NCBI GenBank assembly: GCA_943914835.1
Contig: CALUDO010000020.1
Coordinates: forward strand, 1 to 18,927
Direction: 5' to 3'
Length of the DNA: 18,927 nucleotides
Source of the DNA: an uncultured Eremococcus sp.
GTDB lineage: Bacteria > Bacillota > Bacilli > Lactobacillales > Aerococcaceae
The notes below the pieces were generated by a model. That model was not told the origin of the DNA. It did not search any database and saw nothing but the letters and a program-made list of their open reading frames with translations. Below are positions 6,992 to 13,267 of the stretch, one piece after another. Within the stretch, counting starts at the first letter, position 1; each line of letters opens with the position of its first letter. The position numbers were made by a program, and so were the translations under genes.

Positions 6992-8683
6992 ATGGAAGAG
7001 AAACAACTTGTAATTCAGGCCTTAGAGCCTGTCCTAAAGGACCATTTATCGACAGAACAAATTAGCAATCTTATTGAGACCCCATCCAATAGTGATCATG
7101 GTGACTTGGCCTTCCCTGTATTCCAATTGGCTAAAGTCTTCCGCAAGGCCCCCAATTTAATAGCTGAAGACTTGGTCAATCAAATTGATGAGAAGAATTT
7201 CGACAAGATTGAAGCCGTAGGCCCCTATATTAACTTCTTCCTGAACCGGGAGAAATTATCAGGACAAGTGATTAGCCAGGTTCTTAAGGAAGGGTCTGAC
7301 TATGGATCAGTTGACTTAGGGCATGGACAGACAGTGACCTTGGACTATTCTTCACCGAATATTGCTAAGCCTATGTCTATGGGACATCTCCGTTCAACTG
7401 TTATTGGTCATTCCATTGATCTTTTACACCAGAAGGTCAACTACAAGACAGTGTCCATTAACCACTTGGGTGACTGGGGAACTCAGTTCGGTAAACTTAT
7501 CGTGGCTTATAAGAAGTGGGGAGATGAGGCGACAGTTCGTAAAGACCCGGTCAATGAATTGGTTAAATTATATGTTGAATTCCATGAGAAAGCTGAAGAC
7601 GACCCATCCCTAGAAGATGAAGGCCGGGCAGCCTTTAAGGCTTTGGAAGATGGAGACCCAGAAACTGTTGAGTACTGGAAATGGTTCAAGGAAGAATCCA
7701 TCAAAGACTTCCAAATTGTCTACGATAAATTGGGAATTAAATTTGATCACAATACTGGAGAGTCCTTCTACAATGATAAGATGGAGGATAAACTTGAAAT
7801 TCTAGCGGACAAGGGTGTTTCCACCGTTGAAAATGGAGCAACTCTAGTTTATCTGGATGAGGAAGAATTGCCACCTGCTTTGGTTAAGCGGACTGATGGG
7901 GCTACCCTTTATATTACCCGTGATATTGCAACGGCTTATTACCGTAAAGAGACCTTCAACTTCGCTAAATCCCTCTATATAGTTGGGAATGAACAAGCTA
8001 ATCACTTCAAACAATTGAAGGCAATCCTTAAACGGATGGGTAATGACTGGTCTGATGATATGGTCCACATTGCCTTTGGCCTAATTACCCTGGAAGGTAA
8101 GAAACTATCTACCCGTAAAGGTAAGATTGTCCTATTGGAAGAAGTTTTGAATGAAGCTGTTGAACTCGCTCAGGAACAAATCGACGCTAAGAACCCAGAC
8201 CTAGTTGATAAAGAAGAAGTGGCTAAACAAGTCGGAATTGGAGCGGTTGTCTTCCACGATTTGAAGTCAGACCGGATGAACTCCTTTGACTTCAAGTTAT
8301 CCGATGTCGTTCAATTCGAAGGGGAGACTGGACCTTACGTTCAATACACTTATGCTCGGGCTAAAAGCCTCTTAGAAAAATATGGTAAAACGGTTGACCC
8401 AGATTCACACCTTTCCTTGACAGACGATTATGCATGGCAAGTAATTAAGAAATTACAAGCCTATTCAGAGACTATTGTTCAAGCGGTTGATAAATACGAG
8501 CCTTCTGTGATAGCTCGTTATGTTATCCAACTGGCTCAAGCTTTCAATAAGTATTATGGTAATGTTCGTCTCTTGAACGAAGACGAAGAACTACCTGCAA
8601 GAATGGCCTTGGTTGAAGCCACTTCCATCGTCTTGAAAGATGGTTTGAAACTGTTAGGTGTTCAAGCACCGGAAAATATGTAA
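6992..8683 (+). CDS. argS: Arginyl-tRNA synthetase
   Basis: Class I aminoacyl-tRNA synthetase that charges tRNA-Arg with arginine in the cytoplasm. The N-terminal tRNA-binding part (about 1-110) is followed by the HIGH-like GHLRST (131-136), GDWGTQFG (160-167), DGATLYITRDIA (302-313), a KMSKS-like KLSTRKGK (371-378) and a C-terminal DALR anticodon-binding part with GETGPYVQYTYARAK. Length 563 is normal. The start at 6992 has AAAAGGAG (6976-6983) eight bases upstream; an ATG four bases earlier is in another frame. Expression should follow the T-box in its leader, with its own promoter and possibly read-through from arcC. It sits inside an arginine-degrading locus, so it can respond when the operon drains the arginine pool. 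Confidence 0.97.
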   Translation: MEEKQLVIQALEPVLKDHLSTEQISNLIETPSNSDHGDLAFPVFQLAKVFRKAPNLIAEDLVNQIDEKNFDKIEAVGPYINFFLNREKLSGQVISQVLKEGSDYGSVDLGHGQTVTLDYSSPNIAKPMSMGHLRSTVIGHSIDLLHQKVNYKTVSINHLGDWGTQFGKLIVAYKKWGDEATVRKDPVNELVKLYVEFHEKAEDDPSLEDEGRAAFKALEDGDPETVEYWKWFKEESIKDFQIVYDKLGIKFDHNTGESFYNDKMEDKLEILADKGVSTVENGATLVYLDEEELPPALVKRTDGATLYITRDIATAYYRKETFNFAKSLYIVGNEQANHFKQLKAILKRMGNDWSDDMVHIAFGLITLEGKKLSTRKGKIVLLEEVLNEAVELAQEQIDAKNPDLVDKEEVAKQVGIGAVVFHDLKSDRMNSFDFKLSDVVQFEGETGPYVQYTYARAKSLLEKYGKTVDPDSHLSLTDDYAWQVIKKLQAYSETIVQAVDKYEPSVIARYVIQLAQAFNKYYGNVRLLNEDEELPARMALVEATSIVLKDGLKLLGVQAPENM

Positions 8684-8703
8684 TCTCTTATTACTGGCCA
8701 ATG

Positions 8704-8737
8704 AAAGATAAGACTCAAAGAGAGTCTTATCTTTTTT
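8704..8737 (+). terminator. Intrinsic terminator of argS
   Basis: Arms 8704-8716 (AAAGATAAGACTC) and 8722-8734 form a perfect 13-bp stem with loop AAAGA; the T run is 8732-8737. Strong and in the expected place, 20 bases after the stop codon. Confidence 0.9.
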
Positions 8738-8877
8738 AATTATGTTTGTGATTGTAGGAGAATTCCTTGGCTAGGATGGGGCAATCGCTTTGAAAATTAC
8801 TTAGGCTCGGATTTCCAGACTGGGCAGGTAAGAAGCCGAGTTTAGATACATGAGACATGTCAAAAGGTTAGCTCTTA
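8738..8877. other. Non-coding stretch between argS terminator and regulator promoter
   Basis: The gene-free gap between argS and the regulator is 307 bases. Besides the terminator and the promoter it holds this segment. It contains TTATGTTTGTGATT (also seen in the arcB-arcD gap), a possible stem 8801-8810/8836-8845 of ten pairs, three of them G-T, with a 25-base loop, and the 8-base palindrome GACATGTC (8854-8861). I see no ORF of more than a few codons with a ribosome binding site and no strong promoter that would support a small RNA. Confidence 0.3.
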
Positions 8878-8906
8878 CTGACAAATGTTAGCCTTATTTA
8901 TTTAAT
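8878..8906 (+). promoter_or_regulatory. Promoter of the CRP/FNR-family regulator
   Basis: CTGACA (8878-8883), 17 bases and TTTAAT (8901-8906); each hexamer has one mismatch. The start would fall near 8913, leaving a leader of about 78 bases. A second -10-like TATGAT lies at 8915-8920 without a matching -35. Confidence 0.55.
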
Positions 8907-8990
8907 ATGGAATCTATGATAGAATAAGTTTAGTTAGTTTTAGTGTAAGGGCTTTATTTGTAACTTTGAAATAGAGAAAAGAGGCCTTGG

Positions 8991-9692
8991 ATGGTAAATA
9001 GACAATTTGAAAGCTACATTGAAGAGCTAGAATATCATGACTTTTTCAAACGGTTTACCGCTCAAGAATTGAATTACTTCAAGTCGAATGTTGTCATTCA
9101 TCAATATCGGAAGGGACAAATCTTCTTCTTTCAAGGTGACCCCAAGTCACATTCATACTACTTATTGAAAGGCTTGGTTAAATTAGAGACTACCAACCCA
9201 TCAGGAGATTTCACTTATTTGGATTATGTCAAGGAGAAGAGCTTCTTCCCATATTCTGAAAGTTTGAATCAAGCAAGTTATGGTTATACTGGCTATGCGC
9301 GAACAGATGTTGATTTAATGATCTTTTCCAGTCAGTTGATGACAGATATTATGAAGGCAAATCCGGACCAAATGATTTATATGTTTAAACAATTATCTAA
9401 TATTACGGTCTATTTAGAGAAGCGGATACAAATGAACTCCATTTCTTCGGCATCAGACCGGGTTATTATGACCTTGGCTATTTGGCTCTATGATATGGGA
9501 TTAGATTTCAAGGGGGAAATGGCCATACCCCATCCTTTAACAATTAATGAATTAGCCCAGGTGGCAGGGACCACTCGGGAAACAGCGGGGAAGGTCGTCA
9601 AGCAATTGACTAAGCAAGACCTTATTAGCTTTACCCGGCAAGGGATTTACTATAAAGATCAAGACTATTTCTATAATTTGATTCGAAATTAG
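8991..9692 (+). CDS. arcR: CRP/FNR-family regulator, probable activator of the arc genes
   Basis: 233-residue transcription factor with a cyclic-nucleotide-binding-like beta-roll domain (about 20-125), a dimer helix (about 128-160) and a C-terminal winged helix-turn-helix (LTINELAQVAGTTRETAGKVV, 183-203). The recognition helix has Arg196, Glu197 and Lys201, close to the RE---R of CRP, which suits a TGTGA/TCACA operator such as the one at 108-123. There is no cysteine in the protein, so an FNR-type iron-sulfur cluster is excluded. Regulators of this type (ArcR in Bacillus and Staphylococcus, Flp in streptococci) activate ADI operons. GAGG (8981-8984) is six bases before the ATG. It has its own promoter and terminator. 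The family is sure; its target is inferred from neighbourhood. Confidence 0.8.
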   Translation: MVNRQFESYIEELEYHDFFKRFTAQELNYFKSNVVIHQYRKGQIFFFQGDPKSHSYYLLKGLVKLETTNPSGDFTYLDYVKEKSFFPYSESLNQASYGYTGYARTDVDLMIFSSQLMTDIMKANPDQMIYMFKQLSNITVYLEKRIQMNSISSASDRVIMTLAIWLYDMGLDFKGEMAIPHPLTINELAQVAGTTRETAGKVVKQLTKQDLISFTRQGIYYKDQDYFYNLIRN

Positions 9693-9716
9693 ACTTGGCT
9701 CTGTAATAGATATATC

Positions 9717-9741
9717 AAGAGGGATCTGTCCCTCTTTTTTT
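9717..9741 (+). terminator. Intrinsic terminator of the regulator gene
   Basis: AAGAGGGA (9717-9724), loop TCTG and TCCCTCTT (9729-9736) form an 8-bp stem followed by seven T (9735-9741). Confidence 0.88.
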
Positions 9742-9769
9742 GTAGCTTAGGTCAATTGATAGGCAATCC

Positions 9770-9890
9770 GGTCCAAAAGGGGTATGATGAGGTTAGGTTA
9801 TATGTTTTTGTGATTGGACCAGAAAATAAAGGAGTTGACACCATGTTCGAGACACGTCAAGAATTTAACCACTTAATGGACCGGGTCCAA
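9770..9890. repeat. Cluster of GGTCCAA inverted repeats before the amidase
   Basis: GGTCCAA occurs at 9770-9776 and 9884-9890, and its complement TTGGACC at 9814-9820; ATGGACC at 9876-9882 is a one-mismatch copy. The last two make the 13-base palindrome TGGACCGGGTCCA (9877-9889). The copies flank a weak promoter (TAGGCA 9760-9765, TATGAT 9783-9788) and the ribosome binding site of the 24-codon ORF. They could be operator half-sites, or RNA arms that pair in alternative ways. No known element is recognised. Confidence 0.45.
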
Positions 9891-9917
9891 GCAGAATTTC
9901 AAGCCACTGACAAGTAG
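9843..9917 (+). CDS. Small ORF of 24 codons upstream of the amidase
   Basis: A 24-residue ORF begins MFETRQEFNHLMDR and ends in ATDK. It has an excellent ribosome binding site, AAAGGAG (9828-9834), eight bases before the ATG. The product would be polar and charged, with no signal peptide, membrane segment or cysteine. It stops 28 bases before the amidase start. Codons 12-16 overlap the palindrome of the GGTCCAA repeat cluster. It could be a leader ORF whose translation affects the amidase, a real small protein, or the remnant of a larger gene. I do not recognise it. Confidence 0.45.
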   Translation: MFETRQEFNHLMDRVQAEFQATDK

Positions 9918-9945
9918 TCGTTGTTAATTAAGAAGGAGAATGAAT

Positions 9946-11382
9946 ATGTCATTTACACTGGAAGATTATCAACAATCATCCGCCTTAGACTTGAGCCAAG
10001 CCATTCGCCAAGGCAGAGTAAGTCAAGACCAGGTCTTGGACTATGCCTACCAGGTAATCGAAGACACGGCATCGGACTTGAATAATATTGTGACCCTCTT
10101 TGATAAGGATGAGGTTGTGGCTTATGCTCATGCTTTGGAAGATAAGGGGCAAGACTTCTTCGGCGTTCCTCTCTTGGTCAAGGGACTGGGAGATGAAGTT
10201 AAGGGAGGAGACGCTTCCTTGGGAGTTCCTTTCTTAAAAGATCAACGTTTTGAAGCGGACAATGACTATGTCCTTGCCTTAAAAGACATGGGCTTTGTGA
10301 TTATTGGCCAATCGGCTTACCCCCAATTTGGGTGGATAAATGCCACTGTGTCAGACTGGCTGGGAGATACAGCGAATCCATGGAATTTAGACCATAATCC
10401 CGGAGGGTCTTCAGGGGGGGCTGCGGCCGCAGTGGCCAGTGGTCAAGTGCCTCTAGCCACTTCCAGTGATGCCGGTGGATCGACGCGGATTCCGGCCTCC
10501 TGGTCTGGTTTGATTGGTCTTCATCCTTCTAGAGGACTCTTGGAGGCAAGTTTAGAAGTCGACCGCAACCAAACTTCTCATTTTGCCCTAGTGAAATCGA
10601 TGGCAGACCTCCAGGCTTACTACAAGAACTTATACCGGGCAAGACAAGAGCCCAAGCCAAGCCATCTATCCAAAGAGACACGGTTTGCCTATACCTTGGC
10701 AACACCCGCTGGAACTCCATTAAGTGATGAGGCTAAGCGGGCAGTCCTTGATACTGTCGCGGTGTTAGAAGACCAAGGTTATCAGGTAAGTGAAGTTGCA
10801 GATTATCCAATTGATGGGAAGGCCATGATGATGGCTTATTATGTCATAGCAGCAGATAATGCTCGTCATCTTGAGGGAATGGCTCAAGACGTTATGGGAC
10901 GGTCTCTTAAAGAAGACGATGTTGAAATTTTAACCTGGGCCCTTTTCCAAACAGCCCAATTAATTACAGAAGATGACTTGGTTGAAGCTTGGCAGACTGC
11001 CAAAGATATGGAAGGAACGGTGGCTACATTCTTCCAAGACTATGATGTCTTAATCACCCCAACAACAGCCTATCCTGCGCCCGAACGTGGCTACCGCTAC
11101 CTTGAAGATAAGTACAAGGAACAAATGTCTGATATGTCTTCCTTAAGTAAGGAAGAGAGAGTAGAATTAATTTATCAACAGTGGTTGCCAGCTTGGGTGA
11201 AGACCCCCTACACCCAAATGGGCAACCTCACTGGAACCCCATCTCTAAGCCTACCCCTCCATGTGACCAATGACGGACTTCCCTTGGGAGTTCTCTTTAA
11301 TGCCCCTTGGGGATCTGACCAGACCCTCATTGCCATTGGAAAGCTCTTCGAAGAAGAGGGGCACTTACACTTGCTTAAGTAA
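9946..11382 (+). CDS. Amidase-signature family hydrolase
   Basis: Cytoplasmic amide hydrolase of 478 residues. The Ser-cisSer-Lys triad is complete: Lys79 in PLLVKG, Ser155 in GGSSGG (153-158) and the nucleophile Ser179 in DAGGSTR; their spacing matches fatty acid amide hydrolase. The C-terminal part has the family's NLTGTPSLSLP and a GLPLGVLFNAPWGSD stretch. It may be a stand-alone amidase rather than GatA, since gatB and gatC are absent and the GatA-typical context is missing. The substrate cannot be told from sequence. I start it at ATG 9946, with AAGGAG (9933-9938) seven bases upstream; the in-frame ATG at 9940 is too close to it. No terminator is seen before rpiB, so these genes may be co-transcribed. 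Confidence 0.85.
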   Translation: MSFTLEDYQQSSALDLSQAIRQGRVSQDQVLDYAYQVIEDTASDLNNIVTLFDKDEVVAYAHALEDKGQDFFGVPLLVKGLGDEVKGGDASLGVPFLKDQRFEADNDYVLALKDMGFVIIGQSAYPQFGWINATVSDWLGDTANPWNLDHNPGGSSGGAAAAVASGQVPLATSSDAGGSTRIPASWSGLIGLHPSRGLLEASLEVDRNQTSHFALVKSMADLQAYYKNLYRARQEPKPSHLSKETRFAYTLATPAGTPLSDEAKRAVLDTVAVLEDQGYQVSEVADYPIDGKAMMMAYYVIAADNARHLEGMAQDVMGRSLKEDDVEILTWALFQTAQLITEDDLVEAWQTAKDMEGTVATFFQDYDVLITPTTAYPAPERGYRYLEDKYKEQMSDMSSLSKEERVELIYQQWLPAWVKTPYTQMGNLTGTPSLSLPLHVTNDGLPLGVLFNAPWGSDQTLIAIGKLFEEEGHLHLLK

Positions 11383-11504
11383 AGAGAGAATGGCAGATTA
11401 GACTTAGGGATTTCACTCTCCCAAAATGGGCAACTTGTGTCATGATTGAAAGCCGGACTTAGTTCACTAACAATAATATTAAAAAAGAATAGAGGAGAAT
11501 CAAT

Positions 11505-11933
11505 ATGAAAATAGCCATTGGAGCCGATCATGGTGGATATAGTTTGAAGGAAATATTAATTGAAGATCTTAAAACTAGCGGATATGACCTTGAAGATTTG
11601 GGGACTTATTCCACGGATTCGGTGGATTATCCTGACTTTAGTCAGAAGGTCTGTAATCAAGTCACTCAGGGACAAGCTGATTTAGGCATTCTTATTTGTG
11701 GGACGGGAATTGGGATGTCCATTGCGGCTAACAAGCACCAGGGTATCCGAGCAGCCTTATGCGGGGATGTCTATTCAGCTAAGTTGACCCGGCAGCATAA
11801 CAATTCGAATGTCCTATGCCTGGGAGCACGGGTGATTGGAGATGAGCTGGCCAAGATGATTGTCCATACTTGGTTGGATGCAGAATTTGAAGGTGGCCGC
11901 CACCAAGGCCGGATAGACAAGTTGGAGGCCTAA
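11505..11933 (+). CDS. rpiB: Ribose-5-phosphate isomerase B
   Basis: Interconverts ribose 5-phosphate and ribulose 5-phosphate. The 142-residue protein has the RpiB/LacAB fold signature: Asp8-His9 in IGADHGG, Cys65 and Thr67 in ILICGTGIGMSIAANK and His98 in RQHNNSN. The LacA/LacB subunits of galactose-6-phosphate isomerase are close relatives, but these come in pairs and a single gene with active-site Cys65 fits RpiB. AGAGGAGA lies just before the ATG. It overlaps functionally with gnd and the 6-phosphogluconolactonase further along the window, and its stop is one base before the start of the next gene, so the two are translated together. Confidence 0.9.
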   Translation: MKIAIGADHGGYSLKEILIEDLKTSGYDLEDLGTYSTDSVDYPDFSQKVCNQVTQGQADLGILICGTGIGMSIAANKHQGIRAALCGDVYSAKLTRQHNNSNVLCLGARVIGDELAKMIVHTWLDAEFEGGRHQGRIDKLEA

Positions 11934-11934
11934 G

Positions 11935-12366
11935 ATGGGACTCAAATTTGGAAAAGGACCAAATTTTATTCAGGCCAGTAAGGCTATTCGTCAGAAGGTG
12001 TTTGTAGAAGAACAAGGCATTCCAGCGGATGAGGAGTTTGATGGAAATGATGGTCCTGAGACGGTATATGTCATCTATTATGAGGGAGACCTACCCGTAG
12101 CCACTGCGCGTTATCACGCTGTGGAAGGGGCGGAAGAATTTCAAATTGGTCGGGTAGCTACCTTAATTGAATATCGTCGTAAGGGGTACAACCGTCAGTG
12201 TATCCAAAGATTAGAGGACTATGGCCGTGAACTAGGCTTTAAAAGAGCCTTAATCCATTCAGATTTACGCGCTTTAGGTTACTATCAAAGTTTGGGCTAC
12301 CAGGAATGTTCTGACCACTATATGGAAGACGGGGTTGAATGCGTGTCGGTCACCAAGACCTTATGA
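11935..12366 (+). CDS. GNAT family N-acetyltransferase
   Basis: 143-residue GNAT-fold protein. The N-terminal AIRQKVFVEEQGIP (17-30) is typical of the ElaA/YjcF-like branch. The acetyl-CoA binding motif A (71-90) reads RVATLIEYRRKGYN, where the last Gly/Ala of the R-x-x-G-x-G/A loop is Asn86, a variant that may weaken cofactor binding. A C-terminal ALGYYQSLGYQECSD is the usual motif B region. The substrate is unknown. It begins one base after the rpiB stop, with GGAGG (11924-11928) inside the rpiB 3' end, so it is co-translated with rpiB. Confidence 0.8.
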   Translation: MGLKFGKGPNFIQASKAIRQKVFVEEQGIPADEEFDGNDGPETVYVIYYEGDLPVATARYHAVEGAEEFQIGRVATLIEYRRKGYNRQCIQRLEDYGRELGFKRALIHSDLRALGYYQSLGYQECSDHYMEDGVECVSVTKTL

Positions 12367-12386
12367 GAAAATAAAATTGATTCTAG

Positions 12387-12411
12387 CTAACCTAGTCGGG
12401 TTAGATTTTTT
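12387..12411 (+). terminator. Weak intrinsic terminator after the GNAT gene
   Basis: CTAACC (12387-12392) pairs with GGTTAG (12399-12404) over a six-base loop, followed by six T (12406-12411). The 6-bp stem is short but the T run and position fit. Confidence 0.6.
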
Positions 12412-12434
12412 GATTGGTAATGATTAATTACTGG

Positions 12435-12463
12435 GTGACTTGAGAAGATAAATTGAGTATAAT
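12435..12463 (+). promoter_or_regulatory. Promoter of the nanE operon
   Basis: A perfect TATAAT (12458-12463) with GTGACT (12435-12440, four of six matches) 17 bases upstream. The start would be near 12470, inside the cre site. Confidence 0.7.
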
Positions 12464-12465
12464 GA

Positions 12466-12479
12466 TGAAAGTGCTTTCT
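12466..12479 (+). promoter_or_regulatory. cre site for CcpA in the nanE leader
   Basis: TGAAAGTGCTTTCT matches the ideal palindromic cre TGAAAGCGCTTTCA at 12 of 14 positions. It covers the predicted transcription start, so CcpA with HPr-Ser-P should block the operon when a preferred sugar is present. Confidence 0.7.
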
Positions 12480-12484
12480 AAATG

Positions 12485-12535
12485 AGGGGGTATCCTTTGT
12501 TGTATTTCTGATTGAATAATCAAATGGTACTCTTT
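12485..12535 (+). other. Possible structured leader of nanE
   Basis: Positions 12485-12494 can pair with 12526-12535 (ten pairs, four of them G-T), enclosing a small hairpin TGATT-GAAT-AATCA (12509-12522). It ends 30 bases before the nanE start and leaves the ribosome binding site free. No known riboswitch is recognised. Confidence 0.25.
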
Positions 12536-12565
12536 AGTCATAAATATAGGAGAGAAGGTATATAA

Positions 12566-13264
12566 ATGAAGAAAGAAGAATTCTTAGATATTATTGGCCG
12601 CGGACTGATTGTCTCTTGTCAGGCCTTGCCTGGCGAGCCCCTTTACTTGGCTGAAGGAGATGGTTTAATGCCTTACATGGCTATGGCCGCTAAAGAAGCG
12701 GGAGCCGTGGCTTTAAGAGCCAATTCAGTGCGAGATATTCAAGCCATCAAGGCTAAGGTAGACCTACCTATGATTGGGATCATTAAACGAGACTATCCAC
12801 CCCAAGACCCTTTCATTACAGCCACTATGAAGGAAGTGGATGAATTGGTAGCGACAGGGGTTGAGGTGATTGCCTTGGACTGCACCTTACGTCCCCGTCA
12901 TGATGGCTTGGATCTGAATCGCTTCATTGATCAGGTGAAGTCTAAGTACCCAGACCAATTATTGATGGCTGATATCTCTACCTTAGAAGAAGGATTGAAT
13001 GCCCACCAAGCGGGTATTGATTTCATTGGAACCACCTTATCGGGGTACACGGATTATAGCCAGGCCAGTGAAGGGCCAAATTTTGATCTGGTTGAGGCCC
13101 TGGTTGACCAAGGGGTCTTAGTCATTGCTGAAGGTAAGATTCATTACCCCCACCAAGCTAAACGGATGAAATCTTTAGGTGCGGCTGGGATTGTCGTCGG
13201 CGGGGCCATTACACGACCTAAAGAGATTGCTAGTCGCTTTATTCAAGCTCTAGAGGAGGAATAG
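12566..13264 (+). CDS. nanE: N-acetylmannosamine-6-phosphate 2-epimerase
   Basis: TIM-barrel enzyme that converts ManNAc-6-P to GlcNAc-6-P. The 232-residue protein has the family stretches IVSCQALPGEPL (15-26), GIIKRDYP (71-78) with the catalytic Lys74, DCTLRPRHDG (105-114), MADIST (134-139), IAEGKIHYP (187-195) with Glu189 and VVGGAITRP (210-218). It is the first gene of a cre-controlled operon. Its stop is only three bases from the GTG of the PTS gene, so the two are coupled. Sialic acid lyase, ManNAc kinase, nagA and nagB are not in the window, which suggests ManNAc enters already phosphorylated through the adjoining PTS and the later steps are encoded elsewhere. Confidence 0.94.
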   Translation: MKKEEFLDIIGRGLIVSCQALPGEPLYLAEGDGLMPYMAMAAKEAGAVALRANSVRDIQAIKAKVDLPMIGIIKRDYPPQDPFITATMKEVDELVATGVEVIALDCTLRPRHDGLDLNRFIDQVKSKYPDQLLMADISTLEEGLNAHQAGIDFIGTTLSGYTDYSQASEGPNFDLVEALVDQGVLVIAEGKIHYPHQAKRMKSLGAAGIVVGGAITRPKEIASRFIQALEEE

Positions 13265-13267
13265 AAA

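Noticed and set aside
10529..10720. Minus-strand ORF inside the amidase gene
   Set aside because: Antisense to a conserved coding region; no supporting signals.
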